64,000 nucleotides of DNA from Prochilodus magdalenae. Lineage: Eukaryota; Chordata; Actinopteri; Characiformes; Prochilodontidae. Shown here piece by piece: positions 1 through 12,600 of the stretch. The position numbers were made by a program, and so were the translations under genes. The stretch's first letter is position 1, and the number at the start of each line of letters is the position of its first letter. Location: positions 7,501-71,500 of the forward strand of contig JAMWET010001941.1 of the NCBI GenBank assembly GCA_024036415.1, given 5' to 3'. Under the pieces are notes generated by a model, which saw nothing but the letters and a program-made list of their open reading frames with translations, searched no databases and was not told where the DNA came from.

Positions 1-197
1 CTAAATCTTGGGGTGAATTCGACTCTGAGTTTGGATGAGAGGGTTCTAAGGGACTCCTCACACCTGCCAAGCCGTAGAAGGTACAGGTCAACCCACACCA
101 CATCCGCACCCACACATCACTCTCCACTTTACATCTTGCATATCTACACCTGCAATCAGGAATATAAGCTGTCCAGACAAAACATGAGTTCCCTTGC

Positions 198-507
198 ATG
201 TTTAAGGTGGTAGTACCTTCAAGCATGGAAGATGACAAGGAAGATGTGGCTATGATTCCCTGCGGGGTGTGAGTGACGGGATCCATAGATTGGGAAGAGG
301 TGCTACGGTGCAGGGAATGTCTCGTTCCATGTGTGGAAAATGGCTCCAGAGCAGATGTTAATGATTGGCTAAAAGGAGGGACTGCATGTGGGCGTGGCCA
401 AAGATCATAGTGTGAAGGAAGTAGCTGAATCTGCAGGTGGAAGCGTACGGTCATACGGGTCTACCAGCAGTGGATACAATCCTAGTCTACAGGGAATTCT
501 CCTCGGA
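198..507 (+). mobile_element. Tc1-like transposon fragment (transposase HTH region), copy 1
   Basis: One of four copies of a dispersed repeat (also near 7048, 28381 and 59911). From about 390 it reads GVAKDHSVKEVAESAG...VIRVYQQW-type sequence across the copies, resembling the N-terminal helix-turn-helix of Tc1 transposases. An in-frame stop lies just before it. This copy lacks a few bases present in the others. Dead element; exact family unknown. Confidence 0.55.
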
Positions 508-649
508 ATATGCGTGCATAAAGCTCTAAAGGCTCGAGGTACGGATGGAGTTTTGACCATTGCCTTTAGATAGGGAGGTGTAGAAGACCATTTCCACAAC
601 TTAAAGAAAAAAGGCCATACAGTAAGCCGTAACTATGAGATAGGAAGTC

Positions 650-2752
650 ATATTTATGAGGTAGTGAGGTAGTGAGTGATAATAATGAGGTAGTGAGGTA
701 GTAAGTGATAATTATGAGATAGTGAGATAGTGAGTGATAATTATGAGGTAGTGAGATAGTGAGTGATAATTATGAGATAGTGAGGTAGTGAGTGATAATT
801 ATGAGATAGTGAGATAGTGAGTGATAATTATGAGATAGTGAGATAGTGAGTGATAATTATGAGATAGTGAGGTAGTGAGTGATAATTATGAGATAGTGAG
901 GTAGTGAGTGATAATTATGAGATAGTGAGGTAGTAAGTGATAATTATGAGGTAGTGAGATAGTGAGTGATAATTATGAGATAGTGAGATAGTGAGTGATA
1001 ATTATGAGATAGTGAGGTAGTGAGTGATAATTATGAGATAGTGAGATAGTGAGTGATAATTATGAGATAGTGAGATAGTGAGTGATAATTATGAGATAGT
1101 GAGGTAGTGAGTGATAATTATGAGATAGTGAGGTAGTGAGTGATAATTATGAGATAGTGAGGTAGTGAGTGATAATTATGAGATAGTGAGGTAGTGAGTG
1201 ATAATTATGAGATAGTGAGGTAGTGAGTGATAATTATGAGATAGTGAGGTAGTGAGTGATAATTATGAGATAGTGAGGTAGTAAGTGATTAATTATGAGA
1301 TAGTGAGGTACTGAGTGATAATTATGAGATAGTGAGGTACTGAGTGATAATTATGAGATAGTGAGGTAGTGAGTGATAATTATGAGGTAGTGAGATAGTG
1401 AGTGATAATTATGAGGTAGTGAGATAGTGAGTGATAATTATGAGATAGTGAGGTAGTAAGTGATTAATTATGAGATAGTGAGGTAGTGAGTGATAATTAT
1501 GAGATAGTGAGGTAGTGAGTGATAATTATGAGATAGTGAGATATTGAGTGATAATTATGAGGTAGTGAGATAGTGAGTGATAATTATGAGATAGTGAGGT
1601 AGTGAGTGATAATTATGAGATAGTGAGGTAGTGAGTGATAATTATGAGATAGTGAGGTAGTGAGTGATAATTATGAGATAGTGAGTGATAATTATGAGAT
1701 AGTGAGATAGTTAGTCATAATTATGAGATAGTGAGGTAGTGAGTGATAATTATGAGGTAGTGAGTGATAATTATGAGATAGTGAGGTAGCGAGTGATAAT
1801 TATGAGATAGTGAGGTACTGAGTGATAATTATGAGATAGTGAGTGATAATTATGAGATAGTGAGGTAGTGAGTGATAATTATGAGATCGTGAGTGATAAT
1901 TATGAGATAGTGAGGTAGTGAGTGATAATTATGAGATAGTGAGGTAGTGAGTGATAATTATGAGATAGTGAGGTAGTAAGTGATTAATTATGAGATAGTG
2001 AGGTATTGAGTGATAATTATGAGATAGTGAGGTAGTGAGTGATAATTATGAGATAGTGAGATAGTGAGTGATAATTATGAGATAGTGAGGTAGTGAGTGA
2101 TAATTATGAGATAGTGAGGTAGTGAGTGATAATTATGAGATAGTGAGTGATAATTATGAGATAGTGAGGTAGTAAGTGATAATTATGAGGTAGTGAGGTA
2201 GTGAGTGATAATTATGAGATAGTGAGGTAGTAAGTGATAATTATGAGATAGTGAGGTATTGAGTGATAATTATGAGATAGTGAGGTATTGAGTGATAATT
2301 ATGAGATAGTGAGGTAGTGAGTGATAATTATGAGGTAGTGAGATAGTGAGTGATAATTATGAGATAGTGAGGTAGTGAGTGATAATTATGAGATAGTGAG
2401 GTAGTGAGTGATAATTATGAGATAGTGAGTGATAATTATGAGATAGTGAGGTAGTAAGTGATAATTATGAGGTAGTGAGGTAGTGAGTGATAATTATGAG
2501 ATAGTGAGGTAGTAAGTGATAATTATGAGATAGTGAGGTAGTAAGTGATAATTATGAGGTAGTGAGGTAGTAAATGATAATTATGAGATAGTGAGGTAGT
2601 GAAGGATAATTATGAGATAGTGAGTAATAATTATGAGATAGTGAGGTAGTAAGTGATAATTATGAGGTAGTGAGGTAGTAAGTGATAATTATGAGGTAGT
2701 GAGGTAGTAAGTGATAATTATGAGGTAGTGAGGTAGTGAGTGATTAATTATG
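650..2752. repeat. Minisatellite, 29-bp unit, about 70 copies (2.1 kb)
   Basis: Tandem units of the form GATAATTATGAGATAGTGAG plus GTAGTGAGT. Each unit contains two or three 8-9 bp subunits (GAGATAGT / GAGGTAGT), and some units lack one subunit. AT-rich and stop-rich, with no coding capacity. Confidence 0.97.
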
Positions 2753-3455
2753 AAGCTGTTAGGTTTTCCGTGTGCTGTATAAAGAAAGCGGACTGACTCT
2801 GCGTACTTGTCAGCGTGTAATGAGAATAAATGATGTGCGCTGTTGGTTTGCAGACTGACGCCAGGCTGTTCCAGCACATGCCGGTCTGGGTCAAACCAGA
2901 ACGAAGTGTCAGAGCTCATGAAGTTAGATCGTCTGTGTCAGATTGTTTTCTGTCACGCATTAATAACCCGTCAGCCTCTGACCGTTCCTGACAAGCGGGA
3001 ATCATCCCAAATACAAAATGGCACCTTCTCCTCGGCTCGTTTTACTGTAAGACACCTGCAATCGTCTCCCTCGCTGTGCAGATGACACGGAATTATTCAG
3101 GAGTCCCTGACGCTTGGCGCACTGAAATGTCCCAGCTGTCTCTGCTCTTGTTTGGAGAAGGCAGGCACATGCATGCATGCCGGTGCCCACATGCGCTGTA
3201 CAGCGAAAATCGGGAATTCAGCCCCGAAATACGACCACTGTGGAACATGCAAGACCCTGGTACAGGAATTAACCCTGAGAGTGCATGGAGGCTTGACCCA
3301 CATGGACCAACATGAATAACACTCAGAGGCGTAGTGTTCGTCTTCCTTTCTCGTGTCTCTTCTTTTCCCTCCTCTTCTTGTGTAAGACCGTCTCCAGCCT
3401 CGTTATCTGCTAGAGTCAAACACGCTGCCACCGAGCAGGGCTGTATCTTAATAAG
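2753..3455. other. Intergenic, nothing recognised
   Basis: Mixed-composition sequence after the minisatellite. The overlapping short open frames on both strands match nothing I know. Confidence 0.5.
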
Positions 3456-3515
3456 GGCTGCACGATATATCGTTTAGCATCATCATCACGATGCATGCAT
3501 GTGCAGCACTCTCAC
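3456..3515 (+). mobile_element. hAT-like terminal fragment
   Basis: AGGGCTGCACGATATATCG is a frequent terminal motif of hAT-type elements in fish. No matching far end was found, so this is a fragment. Confidence 0.4.
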
Positions 3516-3759
3516 AGAGGGCATGGAGGGTGAAGTGAGACAGATGAAATGAAACAGGTCATGCTAGAACGTTACTGCAGCTTGACACTAAAGAGAACCC
3601 TGCACAGGTTCCTGCACTCTAGAGTAGACACAGCGCTTACCTGGTGTTGGGTTCACTGAAACCAACTATACTGCATTCAATTTGCAGAAAAGATGTTTTT
3701 TCACCACAGAATGTTAAAAGGTCATCTATCAGCTTTTTAATATCACCACCCCATCATGA

Positions 3760-3925
3760 CTGTTTTGTGCCAGCTGTGCCCGGAGCGGTGGCCAGCCCTA
3801 TCCATGGCGCCCATGGAGCAGTTGGGGGCTAGGCGCCTTCCTCAAAAGCACTCCAGTAGTCACTGCCGGTTCAGGGAATCGGCTGGTTCCCTATCCTCCG
3901 GACTACAACTGCCCGATTACTAACA
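3760..3925 (-). mobile_element. tRNA-derived SINE fragment (reverse), copy 1
   Basis: Similar in reverse orientation to the fuller SINE at 59366-59665: it shares the GGGGGCTAGGCGCCTTCCTC segment and the GGTTCAGGGAATCGGCTGGT segment over the B box. Diverged. Confidence 0.6.
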
Positions 3926-5048
3926 CTGTAAACACAGCGTTGACTGGCTGAGCGTTCAGGACGTCTGTGTTCCGGTATAGAGACCGTTCCTAACACTCTG
4001 CCCTGGTTTTCAGACTTCGGGAACACTGACTCGCTGACTGCTCACCATGTGGCCATGTGGGATAGTAATGCAGCCTACTTCCTGCTCTAAAATACAGGGG
4101 TGTGGTTAACATTAGGCTCCGCCTCTGGTCTAAAGCTCTGTGTGCTTTGGTAGGGATGTGGAAACGTGACTCCATTTGTTTAATGAAGGCTAACCACCAA
4201 GCGAAAGCTAACCTAGCATGCTATCCAAGCTACAGAGAGCCTCCGCTCGTCTGGTCGTTTGATAAAATGACTGCTACAGAGGTGAGACGATTGGGAAGCT
4301 TCTCCACTGCGTCTCCTTGTGGTAGTTGGACAGTGGGTGGACACTGTGAGGCCTACAACACGGCCTGTAGGTCTGTATCTCTAGAGCCCAGTTCACGTAT
4401 CTCCTGCTTCACTTACACTGCTGAGTTCAGTTCTGTTTCAGTGTAGCAAGGCTGTGGCGGGAAGGCTGTCAATCAGATGTGCTCATCAGAATATTAGGCC
4501 ACGCCCCTACAGTTCTCAGATCTGGTGTTAAATCCGTGTTGTCATGGTTTTTGCTGGATGTTTAGATGAAGTCTTAATTTAGGTGACTGTATTCACTGCT
4601 GAGCTGTTTGTTATAGACCGTGTCCGGTTCCCTGTCACCTTGCAGCTGAGCTCTTAGGACAAGGAATAGGTCCTAATGTTGGACATCCAGTCCACAACAT
4701 GGACTTCTTTTCTGATCTGAGTGCAGCAAGGAGCTGATTGTGCAACAGAGAACCAGAGCTGTCATCATTCAGACCAGAGACGAATGGTCATGACATTAGA
4801 GTTACATCATTCAGCCACAGATAGGTGATCCTAGGAGTTTCAGTGTTGCATAAAAGCCAGTTTCATTGCTAATGCAGGACGTGCGTCATGTAGTAGATGA
4901 TGAAGATGGGCAGTGAATTTTAGGAGGTTCCTGTGCAATGCTGCAAGACCATGATAATGATGCCCAGGTTAATAGAATCAGGAGGAGAGCGGACCTCTCA
5001 GCCTCCTCTCTAACCGGGCCTGTTACAGTTATTACACAACCACCTAAT
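3926..5048. other. Intergenic, nothing recognised
   Basis: Unique-looking sequence. An open frame at 4102-4446 (114 codons) has no recognisable domain and no codon pattern suggesting a gene. Confidence 0.5.
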
Positions 5049-5775
5049 ATACACTCACCCTCAAAAACAGTAGCTGCACAAACAGCTGCACCCAGTGATC
5101 AACCAACAGGACAGAAACTTGGTGCGTAGGTGTGACATGGTGAGACATGCTAATGATTCAAGTTTCACACCCGGCCGCACATGTGACGTGAGCAAGGACG
5201 GGTCTTATCTCTGTACCTGTCTGACCCAACAGCCATGAGTGGAGTCCTTCATGAGTCCTCCTGTTAGTGCAGCACCATCGTCAGACGGCTGCACCACGCA
5301 GGACTACATGCACACAGACCGTTACCACGACTGTCCTTAACACCACGTCACCGTCACCAAAGACTGCAGTGGTGTCGTACCAGACTGTCATGGAGTGACT
5401 CAGAATGGCAGCGGGTCATCTTCAGTGACGAGTCCCGCTTTAGTCTTGGTGGAGACGCCCAACGAATCCGTGTGTGGAGGCACCGTGGTCAGCACCGAGA
5501 TGAACGGTCTGTACTCACACGTCCGGAAGGCCTGGTGTCCCTCCACCTCCACCCCTACCGCACCATCTGCAGGAGCTGTGTGAGGATGTTCAAGCTGCAT
5601 GGGATGGATTATCACAGGACTCCATTAGGAACCTCTACAGCTCCATACCGAGACGTCTGGCGTGTTGGGTTAGCGAACACGGCGGCCCGACGCCATACTG
5701 AGAGACAGACTTCTGTATGTGTAGCTCCATAAATATTGATCATATCAGTCTAGGGTTAGTTAATTTATCACCATT
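5049..5775 (+). mobile_element. Internally deleted Tc1-like transposon, copy A
   Basis: Contains a degenerate Tc1/mariner transposase on the + strand. It reads [20 protein letters not shown], then [20 protein letters not shown] with the DESRF catalytic region, and in a second frame the C-terminal block [28 protein letters not shown] (5613-5691). The segment between (about 100 residues in full-length relatives) is missing. The left terminus begins near TATACACTCA; the right end is truncated. Confidence 0.85.
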
Positions 5776-6142
5776 TGGTTTGTATTGTATGTAGCTGTGG
5801 AGGCGTCTGTGTATTTTCGGTGTTTCTGCTTTTATTCCAGATACTGATCTCAGAGTCAACATGAGATCTGTCTCCATCGTGATTCTACCGGTCAGGTATC
5901 TGTTTATGGCGGTGTTCACTGTTACTGAATGTTTATTTCCACCAACACGCACGACAGAAGTGTCAGTTTTTCTGTTTTGGTTTCAAACAGATGGAACCTG
6001 TGTAGCGAGATATTTGACTCACCGGTGAAACACGATCAGTGTAACACGATCTTAAAGAAGTACATGTCTCCCACTCCAGGGCCGAAGCCTCTAGTGTATC
6101 ACCTCTAGTTTAAATACACAGAACACCCCACTGCAAGTAACA
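5776..6142. other. Intergenic, nothing recognised
   Basis: Unique-looking, AT-leaning sequence between two transposon remnants. No gene or structure seen. Confidence 0.5.
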
Positions 6143-6536
6143 TACACCATGTGGCCAAAAGTATGTGGACACCCTCACACCTATATGAGTTTGTGGGGCG
6201 TGCCATTCCAAGCACCCTGGGATTTAATATGGAGTTGACCTTCTTTGCAGCCATAACAGCCTCCAGTGTTCTGGAGAGGGATTTCTGCCCATTCAGTCAA
6301 ACAAGTATTCGTCACTCTGCGCATCTCGAACAATTCGTCAGTTCCCCTCTCCGCAGTTCATAGAGGTCTCCCAGAGCCTTTATGTTGCTGGTGCTTCCCT
6401 TCCTCTATCCACTACCCCCAACTGCGTGCTATGGTAGAATGGTAGGACGATTGGTATGGAGTGCAACACGTTCCAAACGCTCAAATAGCTTTTGAACTCT
6501 TCTCTGAGGCTTACTTCACTGGCAAAGGATGCTTGG
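6143..6536 (+). mobile_element. Tc1-like transposon fragment (second family)
   Basis: Begins ACACCATGTGGCCAAAAGTA, then TGTGGACACC, a terminal repeat I recognise from a common fish Tc1-like family, and continues with its noncoding interior. It is cut off at the right, where a piece of another element starts. Confidence 0.6.
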
Positions 6537-6690
6537 TACAGAGATAAGACCCGTCCCTGCTTACGTCACATGTGTGGCCGACTGTTAAACTGGATCATGA
6601 GCATGTCTCACCATGTCAAACCGACCCACCAAGTTTGATTCCTTCTGGGTGCAGCTATGCTGTCCATGATGAGTGTATGAAGCATTACTC
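6537..6690 (-). mobile_element. Terminal fragment of the copy A/C Tc1-like family
   Basis: Matches the right end of copy C (39900-40071), including ACAGAGATAAGAC, TTACGTCACATGTGTGGCCG and CTGGGTGCAGCT, ending at GAGTGTAT. Only the 5' end of the element is present. Confidence 0.75.
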
Positions 6691-7047
6691 GTGCTACGTT
6701 TGTGCTATCACCGTTCATCTGTGCAGTCTGAGGCACAGACTGTGTGATGGACGGGTCTGTCTCGCCTGACGGGGAGCGATCATTACTCATAAGGCACCCG
6801 GGCCTTAAAGGATTTCACCAGTGTGTAGGCAGCAGGCATGTCAAAACACCCCACCCCCTGAACTAGGCCATTAGGATGCTTCTGATTTGCATCCGCCACA
6901 CAATTGGACCGGCTCCCACTCACAAGCAGTCAGCTTAGCTAAAGTTTCCTGTAAGCATTGATTGGTTCGATTTGGCAAAGACCCCAGGCTGGATAATGGA
7001 CAGGCAGAATAAGCTCACCGGACACAAAATGACTTAATGACCTTGTG
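6691..7047. other. Intergenic, nothing recognised
   Basis: No open frame, repeat or motif that I can assign. Confidence 0.5.
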
Positions 7048-7335
7048 TTTATGGTGGTGGTACCTTCAGGCTCCTGCAGGTGGCGCTGCATGAGGACGGT
7101 GGGGCTATAAATCCCTGTGGGGTGTGAGTGACGGGATCCATAGATTGGGAAAAGGTGCTACAGTGCAGGGAGTGTCTCGTTCCATGTGTGGAAAATGGCT
7201 CCAGAGCAGATGTTAATGATTGGCTAAAAGGAGTGACTGCATGTGGGCGTGGCCAAAGACCATAGTGTGAAGGAAGTAGCTGAATCTGCAGGTGAATGGA
7301 AGAGTACGGTCATACGGGTCTACCAGCAGTGGATA
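7048..7335 (+). mobile_element. Tc1-like transposon fragment (HTH region), copy 2
   Basis: Similar to copy 1 from TGGTGGTACCTTCAG onward, through the HTH-like VAKDHSVKEVAESAG region, ending at CAGCAGTGGATA where similarity stops abruptly. Confidence 0.55.
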
Positions 7336-8879
7336 TTTTATTTTGGTTTATTTAGTGAATTTCCATACAGTGCTTCTGTGTGGTCATTGCAGGCTGTACC
7401 TTGCTGTAAACCAGCGAATCACAGCAGAGCGCATCTAATTATTCATGAGGAGCTCACCAACACAGGGGGAACAGCTTATTTCAGTCTAGGACCAGATCAT
7501 AGTGGGGAAACGGGGCTCTAGAACTGCATCTGGCCATTTCTCATCCACAACAGTGTCGCTTACCTTCTATGCTTCTATGGCAGCTTTATTGTTGCAGACA
7601 CAATGTATAATTATGATATTGAGGTACACACAGCCAACACGGGCCGACCTTGGCATGCTTAGTGATAAAGCTGTGTGCTTTTCCAGCAAGGTCACTGAAT
7701 TCTTACTGTCCTTTGCACCTGACAGGTCAACAGCTGCGAGTGTCTCACAGACTCAAAGAGTAAACAGGACAATACGGAGCTGGGTCCAGCCCTTTAACAC
7801 AACACTAAAGATGTGTTAATAAACTGGAATAATGGGAATACATGAGATTACACTGTAATTCCAGGATAATATTCCCTTAAACTGAACCTACAGTGTGAAA
7901 CTACATCTTCACATATAAATCAGACCTGGATATTGGATATTAAGGATATATCAACTTAATACACAAATGATTTAACAGCTAGTCTATCAACTGGTTTATG
8001 CTGGTCTAGTGCTGGTCACCCAACATACACTGGCTTTATAGCTGTGCTGATCAGCTAGGCCAGACGGTCATGGTTGGATGCCATATGTTGGTCAAGTGAA
8101 ACAAGACTAGACCCATGCAGTTTTTGTTTCTGATGGGAAATAGATACCAACCCAGGTGAGTAATCCACCAGGAACCGAGAGAAACACTCAATGACCTTTT
8201 ATTCTCAACAGGGCGGTTAAGTTGGTCAACCAGCTTGGTCAAAAACACCTTAACCATCTCACACCAAAATACACCATTGGCCAATCCAAAGGGTAAAATG
8301 TCTGTACGATGAAGGATTTAAGATTTACAGAGTGAGTGAGAGCTTTGGTGTGAGGTACCAACAGAGTGATTGAATGGAATACTGATGCTGTGAAAATTGG
8401 GAAAACCTGGAAATACTTAAAGCACCCTGCATCATGTATCCCTCCACCAAGAATGGATTAAAATAATTTTAAATATATTTTAAGCTAAAACATTAGAGAA
8501 AAACCATAATAAACAATCGGACACACAAGTTTTTTAAAGGGAGCTTTTATAGGTGGATGTCTGGTTCCATTGACCACCAGTGTGAACAACTCTGGCTCGA
8601 CAAGGTTCTCCAGAACCGAACGTTTTACACAAAACCACTCGAAATGACTGTGTTTACATCCCAACCATTTCATAATTTAGAACTTTTGAAAAATTGGTGG
8701 GGCTCCTCTTTAACCAGCTAGCCAGCTTGAGTGCTTTCAGTTAGCCTTTAAGCTCATTTTATATATAATTCAACTAATTATAGATTCGATTTAATTCATA
8801 CAAATTTTAGTTCAGAAACTTTTTTACAGAATCGCGTTCACGCAAATAAAAAATAGGGACGAAATTAGCAAAACAATAG
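7336..8879. other. AT-rich intergenic region with possible old repeats
   Basis: Between about 7980 and 8260 the words GCTGGTC, GGTTGGTCAA and CCAGCTTGGTCAA recur, resembling a diverged fish interspersed repeat. The rest is AT-rich and holds nothing I can assign. Confidence 0.4.
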
Positions 8880-9480
8880 CAACAATGCTAAATATATTAC
8901 CGCTACGCAGTCTGCGCTCTGTCGTAGCGTCGGGCCTAGCGACCGTGCGTAAGTGGTTTAGTGAACTCTGTTGGTGGACGCTAACTACGTAATTCGCGCC
9001 CCATTGCTCTAGCGTAGACGACACAGGGAGTTTAGTGAATGCCTCTAAGTTTATGGGTATTAAAGCTACATCACAATCAAACAAAGCTCTTCGCACGCTA
9101 TCAGAAAGCTGTTCTGGTAATAAACGGGATTAAAAACCCAGCAAAACAGCCCTAAACCTTCTCTACGCATTTGGCGTGCCCTCGCTACATAAAGCGAGGC
9201 GGGGCGTAGCGCAGCTGCGTAACTGTGTTGGTGAATGCCGGTTTCCCGCCTCCTGTCTGTCCGGCTGGTATGTTTTTGCGCGCAGTGAGGTTTTTCGTAC
9301 CGAGCGGAGAGGAGATGCTGCACACGGCACTCGAGTGAGGTAACTCTATAAAACAACCCGCGGTTTGTTCTCACTCACTCCCACAACGGGGACCCGGGGT
9401 GGCTAAACGGCACCGAGCCACGGCCGTTCGTCGTTAACCGTGTCGGTTTCTGATTTTTTGCGGGGAGTAAATCCAACCTA
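8880..9480 (+). promoter_or_regulatory. Candidate slc39a10 promoter and 5' non-coding exon (CpG-rich, TATA, MRE-like cores)
   Basis: CpG density rises clearly here against AT-rich flanks. TATAAAA lies at 9347-9353, followed about 30 bp later by a TCTCACTCACTCCC stretch that could hold the start site. Metal-response-element cores (TGCRCNC) occur at about 8912 (TGCGCTC), 9275 (TGCGCGC) and 9318 (TGCACACGGC, close to the full element). MTF-1/MRE control of zip10 is reported in zebrafish, as I recall. Assignment to slc39a10 rests on strand, the absence of another gene and the missing 5' exon. I cannot fix a splice donor. Confidence 0.4.
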
Positions 9481-9575
9481 GACGCCGCAGACGGGCGAAG
9501 CTTTTGTTATGTTGTCGCTTAAGGCGGCGAGGCTGAAGTTCGCTTCCTCTTCGTTAGCTTCTTGTTCTGATTCCT

Positions 9576-9660
9576 CCGTTCCACCTTAAATGGTGCAGCA
9601 GTTGCATTCTGGCCCCTGAGGTGCCAGTATGTAACTGCTGCACCATTTAAGGTGGAACGG
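9576..9660. repeat. 85-nt near-perfect hairpin (palindromic MITE or precursor-like)
   Basis: Arms 9576-9603 and 9633-9660 are perfect reverse complements (28 bp). Pairing continues inward through 9604-9613 and 9623-9632 with one G-T wobble and one mismatch, leaving a 9-nt loop. Such perfection implies a recent insertion or selection on the fold. A small palindromic transposable element is most likely; a microRNA-like precursor is possible. Confidence 0.8.
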
Positions 9661-12600
9661 TGAATTTGAAGCAACGCTAGCATGCTAAGCTAAGCTAACC
9701 ATCATATTGAATGCGGTTGTATGGGCTAACTTCGCTAGCCATGCTAACAACTACGATTTTGAGAGGGGTTATTTAAGAATTACACCTCCGTGAACATAAT
9801 TTTAGGTTCGCGAGGACGGATTTAAGCACGTTATCTGGCATTTCTGCGTTACCTCAAGAAAAAGGAAAAGATGAGCCCGCTAGCCAGCCAGCTAGCTAGC
9901 TTGCTAACATTTTTAGCTAGCGTGGTCTGACAAGATGATCAGGTGAATGAGAAGTAAGGTCGTTAATCGTCAGTTTTAGCATATAAAATCCGGACTATTT
10001 ATGATGATAGTTGGCGATGGAGCTATAAAACGCTCTGCTGGTATTAGCCGTGACGTAATCTTCCTGCGTCGTCGGGCGCCACGTGTAGAGATGAAGGGCT
10101 TTAAAGAGGAGCTATAAGGAATATATGATACCCATCTTCGAGCTATGCTGTTCAGCTTGTCCGTTTAGGCCCGTGTGGCTGGTCTGTTCCAGCTGTTGTT
10201 GAAATGAGCTGGGGTGTTAGTCATGAGGTTGTGATGTAAAGCTGTCTGGGCTGCTTCCTCGTTTTCCTAAGATGGTCATGCTACTGACAGACGTTTCCTC
10301 TAATTCCATACCTGGTTTATTTGATGAGGGGTTAAGGCACATGTGACTGAGCCAGTTGAGCTCTGTACAAGGCCAGGTCCAGCACTTCTTCTCTAGTGAC
10401 TGTATTTACTGTCGGTTTTTGTAAGAATTTAATAAAGAAGTTTATATTTATGCATCCAGTACTGCAAACAATAGGGCTGGACAATTAACCAGTCGAAATT
10501 ATTGTGTGAGAGAATGCGGTTGTCAAATTGCGAGAGTTGCAAGTACAAACAACTGTTGCCTACATTCTCAAAAATGTCTTAAGATGGTTTTAAATGGGGG
10601 AGATTGGGCAAGCCTTGCAATTACTGAAAAAATGATAAATTATGTTTTAATTTGGGGAATTGATCGGAATTATTAGAGATGGTTCATACCAAGTGCTGAT
10701 GTTCTGAGACAGATGCTTTAAAGGATCAGCAGTTCAGTTTTCAACAATGAGGAATGGTCAAATTTAAACAAAACTACCACAGAAAGTCTATTATAGTCTG
10801 TTATCGTCTATTCAAACAATAACAAAGTCTGTTTAATCATTATTAATTATTGTGGTGGCTATTAAAAACAAATCAGAGTTCTCTCGTTGCTTCTGTATTT
10901 TTTAATAACATCAGTTAAGCAAAATAAATTATCAGCAGTGACAAACGGTAAATTGAAACTAAATTATTACAGGTGTTCCGACATTTAATCATTATGAATT
11001 ATTGTAGAGTCTATTCAGAAATAACAATTCTGTCCTTTTTAAAAACAAAAACATTTTTACTGTTTAATTAAACCAGTACTTTGCCAACTGGAAGTTCAGT
11101 AGTTAAATGTTTATTCATCAGACGAATATTAGAATATTAAGGTAAAGTAGTTCCTGCTCTGCACATTGTGTTTGAGAGAGCGAGCGCGAATGCACGTCCT
11201 CCTAAATAATTAAATGTTATTGATATGTTTGCTTCAGGGTCGATTCCCACCCGGATCGGAAATATCAGTGTTCAGGTATCAATCCGCCCAGCCCTGATAA
11301 TGCAGAGCGTGTGAACAGCCTGTAGATAAGATGGACCAGTCGGAGGCAGCCAGACCCCCATGAGTTGTGACCCCTCAGCCGCAACCTGCTGGCTGTCTGG
11401 CACGTGTAAGAGCGTTCGAGGCCTCAGGCATGACAGAGTGCATGTTCTGGTTTTCCTGGTCTCGGATAAATTCCCAGTCCTTAATTTATAGGAAGGACAT
11501 GTAGGTAAATTCGCAGTAGTATAACAGTACATCTGCAGCAGCTGTGTTTAATCTAATGTGGGTATGAAGTCTGGAGAACCTTGTATCTAGTACACGTCTA
11601 CATGTCCATTCCAGACCTGTAGGAAGCATCATTTTCTGGGATAGGAAAGATGGTCTTGAGCGGAGTCGCTAGGTAATCTGTTTATTCAGGTGGAGGTGGG
11701 AATCAAACCTCATATGTCGAACCCAAATGGGAACTTCACAGGAGACGCAGCGTAGTCAGAGCCAGACGTTATTCCCAGTAGTCCTGGGTCATTTCTGTGG
11801 ATCTGTTAATCATGGAATTTATGCACCATGTAAAAAACAACAGGCGTTTTAGGTCATCAACAAATTAGAGATGCATTCTGTTCTGATAATGAATACCAGT
11901 AAACCCTCTGGATCTTATTTTCCCACGCATCCTATTTTGTTCCAGGATCATTTCTTACTGGTGTTGGATATTAAATACTGCTCACTCGTTAAAAATGATT
12001 CATCTTTAAATTAAATAATGAATAATGCTCATTTGGCAGAACGTATAAAATATTTTCTTTTTATTTAATATTTGGCATCTGTTTTTAACATATTGGATTT
12101 GATAAGAACCGGACTACAAGCAGTCCGAATCAGAATTGGAACTGGCAGTGATGAAATATAATCAGTACCCAAACCCTACATCCTGCCAAGTGCCTCGCCT
12201 CTGTTGGGCTGAGTTTGTAGTTCTGCGGTATTTGAGTTTCCATATTTATTTGCCAGAAATGTGTCCTAAAAAAGCTGAGGCCTGCGAGGGGCATGTTTAT
12301 CAGCCTGATAGCCCAAAATACGGAGCATCAGGAAACATGGAAAAACCGATAGAAGGAATCGTCCTGAGTGCGGGACCCGGCTCCTTTCACACACACTTGT
12401 GGAAATTCCGCCTTTTATCCCGTCTGTGTTTGTGCAGTAAATGAGCTTTAACGCTCGTACAGTGATGTGGAATGAGAGCTGCGTTCAGTGTTGGTCATTA
12501 TAGATGGTTTAAAAAAAACAGTAGAGCTGAAAAATAATAGAAAATAATAATAAATAATAATAATAACCATAACAGTCATAAGAATTAATTAAACATAATA

